A stretch of 64,000 bases of DNA from Epiperipatus broadwayi (GCA_028023455.1 JAQFVV010012435.1:3718001-3782000); one strand, 5' to 3'. Shown: positions 11,730 to 24,500, counted from the stretch's first letter. A program made the numbers and translations. The notes: a model not told the origin generated them from the sequence alone.

Positions 11730-12397
11730 GCTTTTCTGTGGTAATGGTGGAGGAAGCATTTTGTTAGGGGGAAAGAAGTTGCCTGAGGCTGAAAAATTTA
11801 AATATCTCGGGGCCTGGATGAATAAAGATGGATCACTGGATGGAGAAGTTGTTGGGAGAACTCAAGCTGGTTGGAATAGTTGGAGAAGGGTCTCTGGGAT
11901 ACTCTGCGATAGGAGAATAGGTGCAAGGTTGAAAGGAAAAGTATATAAAACTGTGGTGCATCTGGCACTGATGTATGGTGCAGAAACATGGCCGATCACT
12001 AAGAAAATAGAAGACAAGCAATGTGTAACAGAAATGAGAATGCTAGGTTTGCCTCGGGCCTCACTAGAAAGGACAAAGTGAAAATGAAGTAATTGAGAAA
12101 ATATGAGAGTGAGAATGATCAGTGAAAAATGAAAGAATCAAGGTTGAGGTGGTTTGGTCATGTTAAGAGAAGAGAAGAAAATTACATTGGAAGGAAGATT
12201 TCGGAGATGGAACCACCGGGGAACAGACCCAGGGGTAGACCTAAGATCAGATGGATTGATCGAGTGAGAAAGGACTTGCAGGAGATGTCACTTAGGGAGG
12301 AAATGACTTTAGATCGAGTAGCCTGGAGAAGATTGATCTGCACCAGCGACCCCACTTGATGTGGGATTAATCAAGCTGTGGAAGAAGAAGAAGAGGA
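11730..12397 (+). mobile_element. Young 5'-truncated LINE (RTE-like) with exact 11-bp TSD
   Basis: C-terminal part of a non-LTR reverse transcriptase. At 11701-12081 a frame holds KFKYLGAWM, KVYKTVVHLALMYGAETW and an EMRMLGL block. A second frame at 12129-12359 holds [14 protein letters not shown] and [18 protein letters not shown]. These are the thumb and C-terminal motifs of this LINE group. Two or three small deletions near 12070-12130 break the frame. The copy ends in (GAA)n at 12380-12396. It is flanked by an exact duplication GGTATTCAAGT (11719-11729 and 12398-12408). It is visibly richer in G and C than its neighbours, which fits a recent insertion. The catalytic RT core is absent through 5' truncation. 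Confidence 0.85.
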
Positions 12398-12409
12398 GGT
12401 ATTCAAGTT

Positions 12410-13145
12410 ATTCATGATTGTATAATTAATGCATTACTCTTGACAGTTTTCACTCTACCCTAATCACTTTTTGTATGAAATGTTTACCACATGATTTTCT
12501 CACTTCTGTTTCAATCACAGTTGCCATGGTTTCCAGCTATGGTTGAAATTATTAATTGATAAATTTTGATAAATAATTCATTAATGTAAATAAATTAAAT
12601 GTATAAGTTAATTAGCTATTGCTCTTGAATTATTTATTAAATTAGTGATAAAGTATGTTGATATTTATGCTAGTTCATAATATTAATTGCTTATCTGATG
12701 TTCTGAATAGTTTAGAGTAGTGGTGAAATGGAATATTCTGTAATACAAGTTCGTGGATAACATCTCCAGCTCTGTCTTTTTCTTACCCAATCATTTTATA
12801 AATGTCTGAACCATAAACCATTTGATATTTGTTCCCTGTGGGTGTTAGTGGTATAGATTGATGATTTCCAGAGTTCAGTGTTCATACATCAAAACTCCCA
12901 AGTAATAACTCATTCAATTATTTTTAAATGCTTATTTATTGAATTTGTGTATGATATTTTTCAAATATGCTAATTAAAAACTGCTTTAGATAAAAAGATT
13001 GTACAGTTTTCTGACTTATGAACAATAGGATTAAGTAGGCATTCAAATGGGCAATAAAGTTTCTTTGGAAATTAAAGCTTTGGTTTTTCCTTTTATAATT
13101 TAGTGTTTATTTTTTTCAGATTTCTGCAATTATGCAACATCTAAA
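12410..13145. other. AT-rich intergenic, nothing recognised
   Basis: No repeat or coding signal recognised. Confidence 0.5.
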
Positions 13146-13160
13146 GGAATCCTAATTATA

Positions 13161-13496
13161 AACCACTAAACATCACATGATCACTATATAAGCTGTTGAG
13201 CTTGGATTGAAAATATTAATAGTGTTTTCAATTTCATTCTCATAGTTTTGTAGTTAAATAGAGTTAAAAGGTGGGTGCTGGAGGGTTGCATTAGATCCTA
13301 AGATCTAGATACAGTGCTCTCAGATCCAAGGCTCATCACTGATGAAGGCCACAAGCCAGAAACTAATCTGGGGATATTGGATGAGTAGGCACTAGATAGG
13401 GATTTTATGCACAAGCCTTCTGGCATCCATTGATTGCTCTTGTTAGCACAAGATGGCACTACTATATGGAGCGTTTTGCTTTGTTTTGGATTGTTT
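13161..13496 (+). mobile_element. Family-B retroposon with exact 13-bp TSD
   Basis: 336 bp, from a head beginning AACCACTAAACATCACATG to an end near GAGCGTTTTGCTTTG. It is flanked by an exact duplication AATCCTAATTATA (13148-13160 and 13497-13509). It is a monomer with one arm only. It contains the best-preserved family-B hammerhead core. There is no poly(A) or microsatellite tail, which is unusual for a LINE-mobilised SINE, and no open reading frame. Confidence 0.85.
13324..13382 (+). ncRNA. Hammerhead ribozyme, family B, best core
   Basis: Core CTGATGA at 13339-13345 and GAAAC at 13359-13363 are canonical. Outer stem I pairs ATCCAA (13324-13329) with TTGGAT (13377-13382). Inner stem I pairs TCATCA (13333-13338) with TGGGGA (13369-13374) with one mismatch. 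Stem II is GGC-loop-GCC with an A.A pair next to the core instead of the usual G-C. Stem III is tiny (A-T plus C.A) before the triplet ATC; predicted cut after 13368. Type I layout. The weak stem III and the A.A pair leave activity uncertain. Confidence 0.6.
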
Positions 13497-13509
13497 AATC
13501 CTAATTATA

Positions 13510-14710
13510 CTTCTATCTGGTTTAAAAAATATATTAATAATTTGGATTATGTAATAAATTAAAGATTTTTGGTTGGTGAATAATTTACATCATTCTGCCA
13601 TTTTGTGTAATAAGTTGAAGATATTATGGCATATTATTTTTTGTTACAATGATTCCATAATATTTGGTAAAATGAAAATATGCACAGAAAATATAGTATT
13701 TTTCATACTATTTGGCTTTGTTACTGCCTAGCATGTTTCAGTATATTTTTACTTATCATATTTATGGCATATAGTGGTGTGATTAAATGGTTTTTTATAT
13801 CAATCTTTAATAAACTGTTCACGTGTTTAATTTTACCAGACATTATGTTGGCTCAGAAAAGAAGAAAATTAGTAACAATTGAATTACAATGATTTCGGTA
13901 TGTATTAATTTTGGTGCAGTAACTATTCTTTTATCTTTTCCTTTGTGATGCTGATATTTTTAAAATTGTTAGGTAAAGAATTTTGGATGAGCCGAGAAAC
14001 AATTTGCACTCAATTTTTTTGAATGTTACCTTAATAAAAAAATATTTTCTGTTAAAATTTAAAGCATTTGTTTCATTTATTTAAAATATATCTCATGGCA
14101 TAATGACCAATTTTACTCTAGATAAAGTATAGCTGTTTGTGTTTTTTAAAGAAGAAAATCTCTTTTACCCTACTATTAATTATAATAAGCTTGATGAATT
14201 CCCATTCCTACCTTTAACTCCAAAGAGCCTGTAATTCAAAATTTGGAAAAGTTCTTACTTTAGTTAAGTAATTACCCATGATGCCCTTTCAGAGAGTCCA
14301 TAAAGGTTTAAATAAATGTAATGAGATTTTATGGTTAAAATAAAAACAAAGAATGGACAATTATTTTATTCATGCTTTTTTTAATTTTTTTTCATGGCTT
14401 GTTTATTTCAGAAATAGCATGGTAAGTGCTGCTTTAGATTTCTATTTTACCATCACTGTAATTGATATTATTATAGGGTATTTCACAAATACAATTTGAG
14501 CAAGCCTGCTTTTATTGATTTATTAATTAAACAAATTCTGAAGATGTCAGTATGTTGTGGTCAATCAGCAAAGACGAAAGCCTTTAAGCTGTTGATATCG
14601 AAAGAAACCACACCTCCAATATGTTTCTTCATTATAATCTTGTTTGTCATGCAAAACTTTGGGAATAAAAAATGTATGTTTTTTTGCATATTTTTACACT
14701 AATTGGTTAA
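13510..14710. other. AT-rich intergenic, nothing recognised
   Basis: ORFs of 68-70 residues occur here (13680-13892, 14496-14702), with no recognisable motif. I see no repeat structure. Confidence 0.45.
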
Positions 14711-14749
14711 TAATTATTTAAAACAAAAATAATATATATATATATATAT

Positions 14750-15175
14750 AATCAAAATTACCCTAAATTCATAACTCAACCAGACTAGCCAAGAAAATAA
14801 ACTCTAAAACACAGCCAATGGTTTCACTGCTATAAGCATATTTCTCAAGTGTAAAGAACAACAAAATAACAACATATTTGTACTAAACATTACCTATAAT
14901 TCCATTTACCTCCCACATACCCTTAATATTAAAAGAACTTTTAAATAAGTTAATTGCTTTAAAATCATAAATTTTAATTAACATATTTAAGTTTTTTTAA
15001 TTTTACAGGTGTATGGGAGTGGAATTATGGGTAATATTTTGTATAAATATTTTGTTATTTTGTAGTTATGTATACTTGAGAAGTCGGCTTGTAGCAATGA
15101 AACCATTGATAGTGTTTTAGAGTTTATTTTCTTGGCTAGTCTGGTGGAGTTTTGAATTTGGGGTAATTTTGATTA
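14750..15175. repeat. 426-bp palindromic element
   Basis: The left arm (14750 to about 14925) starts ATCAAAATTACCC and the right arm (about 15007-15175) ends GGGTAATTTTGATT; they are reverse complements with moderate divergence around an 80-bp AT-rich centre. An (AT)n tract precedes the left arm. An 8-bp ATTATTTA occurs on both sides (14713-14720 and 15172-15179), but such AT-only matches are weak evidence for a target duplication. No ribozyme core is seen. Confidence 0.75.
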
Positions 15176-15189
15176 TTTATTGACTAGTT

Positions 15190-17660
15190 TAGCTTCATGC
15201 TTTTAATGCTTATACACTGTATATATATATTTGTATTTTATTCATTTATATTTTATTTTTAAAAATAGAAGTTAATAAACTTGCACATAATAGATATCAC
15301 AGAAATCACAATAAGGTTTGACAATGCTCTTCATTTACCTGTCAAAGTTAACGTTGGATTTTTTTCAATATTGTAATAATTATAAGAAAATATTAGATTT
15401 TAAAGAACAATTTGATAGATTTATCATAAACCCATATCTTTGCATTTAAAAAAAAAATTAAAATAAAAAAGATTTTCTTTATTTTGTCAAGATAGTTTAC
15501 TTTCACATTGTATTACGATATTTTAGATCTTTTGCTATTATTTACAACTTACTTTTTTAATATTTGCAAAATTGAAAATGTTTTTTAAAATATATTTTAT
15601 TTAGAAAATTAAATTTAAAAAAATCATGTCCAATTTATTGTGTTTTAATATAAATATTTTATACAGAGATGAAAGGTTGAACATTACAAAACTTTTACAA
15701 GTGTGACAATACAAAGTGTTTTGCTTCAAGATAGTTAATTACTGCCTCTGTTAATGCAGGTAAAAAAAAGATAATTATATATAAATACTTATAATTTAAT
15801 CCACAAGCATCAAACTTTCAGCATTCACACTTTGTCAGCGTATGGTGTAGATAAATACTTTAATTGATATTTATAATCATTTTATTGTAATAACTCTAGA
15901 TCCACATAAAAACCTTAAATCCATTTTTATATACTATTTGAATCCAATAAATACATCAGCTCATGATATTTTTGTATTTTCTGTGCGTCTTTAACATCAT
16001 TAAAGTTAAAATTATTTTCCTATTTTAATATAGTTCAATATTTTTTTACTTTTTAAAATATATTGTCAAAATGTATTACTATAAATTATTGTGACAAGTG
16101 AATTAACTTTTTTTTAAAAATAAATAAATTATATTACATATTGTTTTATAATAATTGTCTATTAAACCTAAGCGTAACACATTAGTAGCCATTTTAATAA
16201 ATAAATCACAAAAATTATTTTTAAATAATAAAATTTTCAATTTTAATTTTTAAAATAAATTATTAATTTACTTTATCAGTATTGACAAATCTGAAATTGA
16301 ATTATTTTTTTTATGAATAGTACTCCATTGATTCATTATATAAATGAAATGAAAAGAATAATGGACTCCTTCAATGAAATGCTGTTATCCCATTATTAAT
16401 CTCAATTGGTGGCATTTTAACTACTTAAACACACCACCAGGGGATATTAATGCTTATGTAAATGCATACTTTATTTACATTTCCCATTATTTCAGTCAAA
16501 CACATGGGATTTCTTTTTATTTTTAAAAGTGATTTTCTAAATGTTTTGTAAAACGTGAATGGGATGAAAAATTTAAAATGCCCAATAGTTAAATATTTCC
16601 AGGTGAAACTAAAAATCTTTTTGAAATATTTGTAAAATATATAAAATTTGAACTATAGTCGTCCTCTTGTAGCTACTGCATTTAGTTACAAGCCTATGTC
16701 ATGAATATCTAAAACTACGGATAATAGCAAATCCTTTATGTGTTTTACGTAATACACACACACTCATGTCGTAATTTAATTTTAAAAACGTACACGTTAA
16801 TACAGCAACAATAATAATAATCAAAAATAAAATTAAGTCGTTATAAAAAAGACAGTACAATAAAAAATCAAGCAAAACAGAGAGCAATAAATAACTGATT
16901 TGTACAATGAGGAAATGGCTGTGAATGTTATTAGCGCTCCCTATTTCATAACCATCCACGTTTTAAGCATGAATTATATAAAAGAGTAAACGATGGTTTG
17001 CTAAGTACATATGTGTATTACTCCAAGATTTAAATCTTAGACTTTATTTGGCAAATACAAAATCCAAAACTGGGGATATTCCAGCACTGTAATATATAGT
17101 GAGTACTGATTACTTACAATAGATAGCTTTGAAGCAAGATAGGAAAAGCTGTTCTTGGAGGTATACCAATAAACATGTGATGTCATTATAAGAAATGAAT
17201 AATTAAGAGTTGGTTCATAAATGGAATTCATATCTGAAGAATTTGTGATTTTAAATTTATGAAATTTTAAATTATTTTATTTCAGATAATAAATGATGCA
17301 CCCATTAATAATGGAAGACTGTTGTATATAAAATATTGGTATGGTAAGATCCATAGGTGAAAACAAAGGTAAATAACCAAAAATAGTGGACTGTGCATTG
17401 TTTTCCACATTATTAATGCACTTTATACTACCACCATAACATTTAGGAGACCTAAATTGAAGGTACCTGAGTAAGGTCTTAGCTGAATAAAATTAAAAAA
17501 AAAATCAATTGATTAATGGCATGCTACTCAGACATAAACTAATCATATGATTATTCATCAACTAGGATTATATTATAAATTTCAGTAAAACCCATATATA
17601 TTAAAATTTATTTTGGGAATTTCAAAAATGAAGAAAGATTTTATATAATGAAACCAAACT
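15190..17660. other. AT-rich intergenic, nothing recognised
   Basis: Long stretch of low-complexity AT-rich DNA. The 86-residue minus-strand ORF at 16699-16959 is hydrophobic, but without any motif or codon signal I take it as chance. Confidence 0.5.
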
Positions 17661-17669
17661 CCATATATT

Positions 17670-18965
17670 CAATTAATCTTAATGGATTATTAAGGAGAAG
17701 TTTTGCAAAATGATAAGAAAAAAAGTTCATAATGAATGTTTAAGAAATGTAAAAAAAAAAAAGCCATTGTAAATTACAGATCTATCAGTCTTTTATCAAT
17801 TTCATACAAAATCTTTACCAAGATAATTACAGTTCACCTAGTGTAAACTTTGGATTCCAATTAACCAAAAGAAAAAGTTGAATTTAAACAGGATTTCAAC
17901 ACATTAGATCACATCCATATATTGAAAAAAGTTATACAAAAAGATTAATAACTATGAGTTGTCTTTATGCTTTGGATTTATAGATTATGAAAAGGACATT
18001 GATTCTATAAGCATTTAACAGAGATTGAAGCATTGAACCATCAACATATAGATTTAGATACTGTCATATTCTGAAGAATATCTAACAAAATTAATTATAT
18101 TATCTGGTAATATTAAGAATATTAACAGTAAGCATATTGTGCATAGAGGTGATTCCATATCTCTAAAACATTTTCCAGCAATTTTATAAGAAGCATTTTA
18201 TGTATTAAAGTGGAAAGCTGAGGGAGTAAAAATAAATGAAGATTATTTAAGTAATCTAGATTTTGCTGATGATGTGACTACTTTTGCAAATAATGCACCA
18301 GATCTTCAGGAAATAGTCCAAGAATTATTAAATGAAAGTCAGAAAATATGATTAAAGATAAATGTTAAAAAATAATGTTCAATTGATTTTTTCAAAAGAA
18401 GAAAAACAAAAACTGATAATAATAAATTAGAAAAAATTAATACCTATGAATAATTTGGTCAGCTATCATATAAAAACAAAATATAGAAATTAATCATAAA
18501 ATTAAACTTGAATTGAATGATTTTGATAGAAATAATTTTAGTATTAAACAAAATAGTCTCTGTGTTTGAAAATATTTTTTTAAAAAAATATGTTCCACCA
18601 ATTTTTAATTTTGGGATCTGAGATTTGGATAATTAATAGATGAAAACTATAAAACTTTAGACTATCCAACAAAGTATGGAAATGTATATGCTAGCAATCA
18701 CCAGAAGAGAGCATAAATACCTGTTGAAAAACAAATAGCTATCAAAATCAGAATAAAATAGAACTGGATTGGACATATTGCTAGAAGAGATGATCTGAAG
18801 ATTTAAAGGGCATCCCAAGATATTATAAAAAACCATAAGAAAATTTTGTCTATGAGATGCTGAGAAGAGCAGCTAAGGATTGGAAAAACTGAAATAAATT
18901 TGAGAGAATTTTTTATCTGGTAGTGAATTGATAGTTGTTGAAAAGATGATGTTAATAAAACTGAC
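17670..18965 (+). pseudogene. RTE-type LINE, decayed reverse transcriptase
   Basis: Broken frames cover most of the RT domain. They show a NYRSISLLSISYKIFTKII block near 17773-17830, motif A as a degenerate DYEKDIDS near 17985-18005, LDFADDVTTFANNA as motif C near 18255-18295, then LKINVKK and the C-terminal region. The element ends in a GATGATG-containing tail near 18950. It reaches further 5' than the 41.97-43.05 kb copy and covers the N-terminal fingers. Many stops and indels show that it is dead. Confidence 0.75.
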
Positions 18966-19057
18966 AAAAGCTACAACTCAAATAATAAATAGTCAGTGCT
19001 AATGTAGTTTTTTGTTTCTTTTTTTAAGTACTCAAAATTTACCAAACATGAATAATT

Positions 19058-19215
19058 CCAGATGTTGGTAACCAAGAGGTCAATGCAGCTGCCTTGCAAG
19101 GAAGCAATTGATTGTAGACAGTTGTCATGGGTTTGCTTCCCGGCTGATGCTTTGACATATGGGAAAAAAAAGTTTCGAGTTTATGCTGTGCAATTATAAA
19201 AGTCTATTCGATAAT
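19058..19215 (+). repeat. Possible tRNA-derived SINE head
   Basis: An A-box-like block (AACCAAGAGGTCAATGCAG), an anticodon-arm-like hairpin (GCCTTGCAAGG) and a B-box-like GGGTTTGCTTCCC occur in tRNA-like order and spacing, followed by a short A run. No second copy or target duplication was found, so this rests on box similarity alone. Confidence 0.35.
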
Positions 19216-19352
19216 AAATTCTATTTCAATAGAACATTAACAAGAACTCATATTGACTATTATGTATAGTTATGTCAAAGTTTTTAAAATGTAACTTTTC
19301 TTCCTTATTTATGAATTATCTTTTTTCATTTTTTTATATAATTATTACCCTA

Positions 19353-19450
19353 TGCAGTTTGGTGTAATTGATACAGCATCCAACTTGGGGTTGGGTGGTC
19401 CCTGGATTGATTTTGGCACTCACAGTTTCCATGCTCAAATATCATGTGAA
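19353..19450 (+). repeat. Possible tRNA-like SINE fragment
   Basis: Weak A-box (TTTGGTGTAATTGATACAGC) and B-box (GGTCCCTGGATTGATTT) resemblance. It may be related to the 19058-19215 segment but is more diverged. Confidence 0.25.
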
Positions 19451-19499
19451 CTCTTGAACAATAAAACCATTAGCATTTCTAATACAATTATTATACAAT

Positions 19500-20980
19500 A
19501 ATAAAATAGTGGGAGCATTATTATTATAAACATATAATCATATATACATCCTAAACATAATGTTTCTTTTTTATTTACTGTTTACATAATTTATCATTAA
19601 AAATACACCCGTCTCTACATATACTATTACACAAATCTACACAAAGGATCATAGAATGAACCAACGTATTCTTTAAGCTTTTGATGTTTATAAGCTTGTA
19701 CCTGACAACAATAAAAATTCAGAATGGTTTTAATATATCAGCCAGATGAAAATATGGTTTTAATAATTATTTAACAAATTCAATTATACAAGATGGAGAG
19801 AGGCTTTTTTTAATAGCACTGTTTTAATAATGAAATAGAAGTTAATAAATGTAAATAAAAAATTAACATAATGTAATGTTATGTGATAATTTTAGTGAGA
19901 TGTAAATATTACCAATTAGTTGCTACCCAAGATGGCATAAACTGCCATATGCTGGCTATAGGGAAAATTTTATTTGTATTTTATATAGGAATATTGAATT
20001 TTTGTAGTATTTATTTTAGAGTATTTTGATTATTATATTTATTTTATTGATATATATATTATAACAGGTTGGAAAAAATGAAGTGAACATGGGATGATGA
20101 AAAATCATCATCATTCCAATTTAAAAATAAATATATTAAAATAATGAAATTTAAAGTATAATATTTTAAGATATAAAATTAAAATAATAAAGTAAGATAT
20201 CAAAAAATATATAATTAATGTTATATATTATAAGAGCATGAGAGATCTTGGTAGATCACTCTGGAACTAGAGTAACTATAAGTATAATTAAGTAAATATT
20301 CACCAGAATTATAAATAAAAATAAATAATACCCATCATTATGAGGGATCAACAATCAAAATAAATCAACAGTCAATATTGTGATTGGATTTGAAATGGGT
20401 CTACTGTAGACCAGGCCTTAGCCTCAGCTTGGGGCAATTATTTAAACATAACATGGATGCACAAACTAAGTGCTCATCAATCAAAATATATGTAACTATA
20501 AAAACAATAATGCCGGGATATTAAAACATGCTGACCATCACCAAGGCTTTGGCCATTTATTACCATTGATGTAATGCCACTATAAACTTAATGTCTAATG
20601 GAGATTAAACTAAAATGAAATGTAGTGCATGAGCTTTAAAGAATATTTTATTTGCACCAGTCAGAATGATCATCACCATCATTATCATCATCATCATCAA
20701 CTGGATGCCTATGTACTAATATACACCCCCCTTTCTATATAGCTGTTGTGCACAAATCTAGCTTAGGAAGCAAGAAATCTATAATTTCTTACTGTGAGCA
20801 AGAGAGAAATAAATGAACAAAGTAGTTTATTATAAATAACCTTAAGTAAATCATAGACTTCCCCTACTTATAAATAAATAGTTTTATTGGGATCATTAAA
20901 AAAAATCCTGGTATATAAGCTGTTATGATATAAGATCACACACATTATGTTATTGTATGCCATGTTACACAACTGTTACA
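19500..20980. other. Intergenic, no gene recognised
   Basis: Includes a small hairpin near 20090-20120 (GGATGATGAAAAATC...) and a (CAT)n-like simple repeat near 20670-20700. Otherwise AT-rich without identifiable content. Confidence 0.45.
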
Positions 20981-20989
20981 ATATATATT

Positions 20990-21165
20990 AGAATGGGCTT
21001 GAACTCAGATTTTCAAGCTCTCTAGAGCTATTAACTCCATCTAATACAACCAATATACATGGCCACATACATGTGAAAAAGATAAATGATCACCAATATA
21101 CATATTTTTATTTTGTGCTGAACCAGCACTTACCATTTTGTCCAGATAATCACCTTCCACACATA
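20990..21165 (-). repeat. Family-A element, partial, with ribozyme relic
   Basis: One arm (AACTCAGATTTTCAAGCTCTCT...) is followed by the ribozyme segment read on the minus strand: GTGCTG-GTT-CAGCAC stem II is perfect and a TATATTGGTGAT stem I strand remains. The CTGATGA block is lost and GAAA is AAAA. It is therefore an inactive relic. The 88-residue plus ORF at 21073-21339 crosses it and is chance. Confidence 0.55.
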
Positions 21166-21479
21166 TATACATACAATCAGTGCTCAATTTATTTAAAGAT
21201 AAAAAATCTTCAAACTTTAATGGACAAGATTCAATCTTCCCTGCCTTCCAACTCTTCAGCCATCCTTATCACTAAAAATCTGAGGATGGAATGCTTAAAG
21301 CCCTTATTGGTGCCAATATTATTGTCATACCCATGTTGATATTAAGACATTCTGACCTCTCTCACACATAAGACCTTAATATGTTTACTTAAATACACAG
21401 AAGAGGGATGGGCAGAATATGAGCTGAATATGTAATATTTAAATATATGTATATTATCTATACTAAACTTAATGTAATT

Positions 21480-21690
21480 AAACTAGAATTGGATTCAGAT
21501 TTTCAAGCTCTCTACATCTATCTGATCCATCTAATACAACTGCTATACATGATCACATACATGCAAAAAGGATATTGGAGATCATTTATCTTTTTAACAT
21601 ATATGTGGTTATGTATATCAGTTGTGTATTAGATGGAGTGGATAGTTGCAGGGAGCTTGAAAATCTGAGTTAAAGTCTATTCTATATATA
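21480..21690. repeat. Family-A palindrome without ribozyme core
   Basis: The arms (CAGATTTTCAAGCTCTCTACATC... and the inverse ...GGGAGCTTGAAAATCTG) are reverse complements. The centre that holds the hammerhead in the 32.6-kb copy has been deleted, leaving only part of the ATTATTTATC side. Confidence 0.65.
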
Positions 21691-22046
21691 TATATATAAT
21701 TATTCAAAACAATACAATAATTAATACAGTAAAACAATATTTAAAAAAAAAAACAAATATATACCAATTTAATAGAAGTACTTTCAACTATCTATGTAGT
21801 CATTGTCAACTAGATTCAAATTAATATATATATATATATATATATATAAAGAGAGAAAGAGATAAAAGGAAGAAAATGGGGACAGAAATTGTTTTTTTTT
21901 TTTCAAAAAATGGCAGATAAACTAAATTGGATAACTTTGGAAAAAATCTTAATAGGAATATTAAAAATTGACAGAAAGCATATTTATTGAGCAATTTATA
22001 TATATATTTTGAGATATTATTTTATATAGCGCGAATGTTTATTTAT

Positions 22047-22340
22047 GTAATAATATTAGTGATTAAGCCAATGAACATGCGCTTTAAAGAGATTATATAA
22101 ATGAACACTCAATTTTCCAGACACGAGATATAGTATTTTAGAAAGAATGGAATGAATCCACCCATTTATTTCCACACACTTAAGATTTGCCCATACATAA
22201 ACGTTTGGGTCTGAAAGAATGGGTGGATTCATTCCATTCTTTCTAAAATACTATATCTCATGTCTGGAAAATTGAGTATTCATTTATATAATCTCTTTAA
22301 AGCGCATGTGCATTGGCTTAATCGCTAATATTATTATATA
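22047..22340. repeat. 294-bp palindromic element
   Basis: Arms of about 120 bp (22047-22166 and 22218-22340) are almost perfect reverse complements around a 51-bp spacer (22167-22217). Inner ends read GGAATGAATCCACCCAT and its inverse; outer ends are TAATAATATTAG-like. The high arm identity suggests a young insertion or recent gene conversion. No coding capacity or ribozyme core is seen. Confidence 0.8.
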
Positions 22341-22349
22341 TATTTTTTA

Positions 22350-24200
22350 TATTGGAGATATAAAAAAATAAGTAAATTAAAAATGCTATTTATCTCTTAG
22401 TTTATTTAATAAGTTTGTTATAAATTGTTAAATGAATGTTGTCATAATGATTGAATTAATATTAAGTTGATAGATTAATTGAAACTGATTTGCTTAAATG
22501 TAATGAGGATAAACTTAATAAAATATTAGGCATGATTGATAGAGTTTGTACAAAATTTGGTATGATAATAATTAAAACTAAAACTAAAACAAATATGTAG
22601 AAAATAATATTAAGGAAAAACATTATCTATGTTAGAATTTTGTATTCTGCATTTAAAAATTGTTAATTGATAATGAAATTAATAATAAAGAAATTAAAAT
22701 GATAAATAAATGAATTTTAATAAGAATGCGTATTATTATGTGTACCAGTGGAATTAGATATAAAACGGACTTTTTGAATGTTTTTTGGTATTTAGATTAC
22801 ATAGAACAAAAATGTGGATAATTAAAAAAAACAGTGAGAAAATAATGAAGCCTTTAAAAATGTGAATATGCAGGTGAATTGTAAAGATATGTTGCAAGGA
22901 TAGGATTAGTAATGCAAAAGAATGGATTTAGAAAAATATTTGTAATTATATGTTCGTCTATTTCAGTCATCTAGAATTAATTACTAAATATTATCTAAAA
23001 AATTCAAACTTTATTCAAATTAACTTGAAATATTAAACCTTAAGTCAATAAACATCATATGACCAACACCTCTTATGCTTGCGCATTTGATGGCTCACAG
23101 ATTAGTATTTAAAGAATGTTTAAAATAATATAGCCCCCCTCTTTTTTCCAGGTGTTATTGTTGAATCTGGCACTTTTATATTTTTTACTATCGAATTTAA
23201 GGTGATACTTAACCAATAGGGCTATTTTCTCAAAGAAAATAATAATTTATACACTTATTTATGAAAGTTCTTTTGATTATCTCCTTTTACCATAAGGATA
23301 AGATTAATGAATGACATATTAGATTAATTTATACGTTTATTTGCCATTATCATGCAAACAACTTTTTTTAAATTTCATGTTTTCCTCTTTGTCCAGAAAG
23401 AAAAAAGATGACGGAAGTTGATGATGGAAACAGTCCAACATATAGCTACATATATTATAAAATTTCAGTCAAACATATTTAGTAAACGAGAATATAGATT
23501 AGATATGTCTATGGAAGCTGAAAAAATATGAAAGTATATAGAAGTACCTGCTTAAAGAATGCGAGAAAAGGAATAAGAGAAGACGTTAATTAATAATCTT
23601 AAAATAGCAATAGTGATGAATTTTTAAAAGTAGGGAAGACAGGCTTGTTGATTCTAATGTGGAAGATCCTCTAGTCAGAAAATTAATGTTGATGGTATTA
23701 TCTATGTTTGTATGTGTGTGTATGGATTTCATGTTCTTTATCAATAATACAAATTTAACCAATTTAATGTGTGTGTTTGTATGTAATGTACTACAAATAA
23801 GATTTTGAGTAATATAAACTTTATTTATATAGACGATATTTAAAGAATATTTATCACCACAGAAAAAATAAAAATCTATCAAAAGTCCATTAAGTCGAGA
23901 ATGTCTTGTCACTCAAAATTATTTGTATGAAATATTAGAAATTATTTTTATATTTACAACTCTTACAATATTTCATATTTTTTTGTATCTTCTGTATTTT
24001 TTATTTTATTTTGAAGTTAAAATACAATTTTAAAACAGAAATGAATTATAAACACAGATTTAAGTGAGATTTTGTTTTTTCTTAGATTAAAAAAAAAAAA
24101 AGAAGAAGAAAAGAAGCTATTTTAAAGTTTAAAAGAAAATTGTAAATAAATTTAAACTTTTAACTATGATGCGATTTAAAATTTTATAAATTAAAATTTT
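22350..24200. other. AT-rich intergenic; isolated family-B head at 23040-23100
   Basis: A 60-bp segment at 23040-23100 resembles the head of family B (AAACATCATATGACCA... CTTATGCTTGC) without the rest of the element. The 108-residue minus ORF at 23586-23912 contains GT-rich simple sequence and no motif; I consider it chance. Confidence 0.4.
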
Positions 24201-24224
24201 TGATTATCTTAGATATAAAATTCA

Positions 24225-24500
24225 TGTGAATGTATGTTTGTCTTTAATGCTTTACTGAAGCGCCCTCTAAAGATTTGGTACACAAAACTATTAATAAAGT
24301 ACAACAATCATAGCACCATGCTGAATTGCTATGTAGTTTCTTATAATCCAAATTACAACAAAGTATGGAAATTTATAAAAAATTTTAATCATTGTTAAAG
24401 TATTTTATATGTGAATCTATAGTTGTCTATAATGGTTTACTGAAGTGCCTTCTAATTTTTTTTTATTCAGATGGCACTCCAGTAAATAATCTTATTATAT
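24225..24500. repeat. Pair of about 50-bp direct repeats with a nearby inverse
   Basis: A segment with TTTACTGAAGCGCCCTCTAA (near 24252) recurs as TTTACTGAAGTGCCTTCTAA (near 24440). An inverse TGGCACTCCAGTAAAT lies at about 24472-24488. The class is unknown; it could be the ends of a small transposon. Confidence 0.4.
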
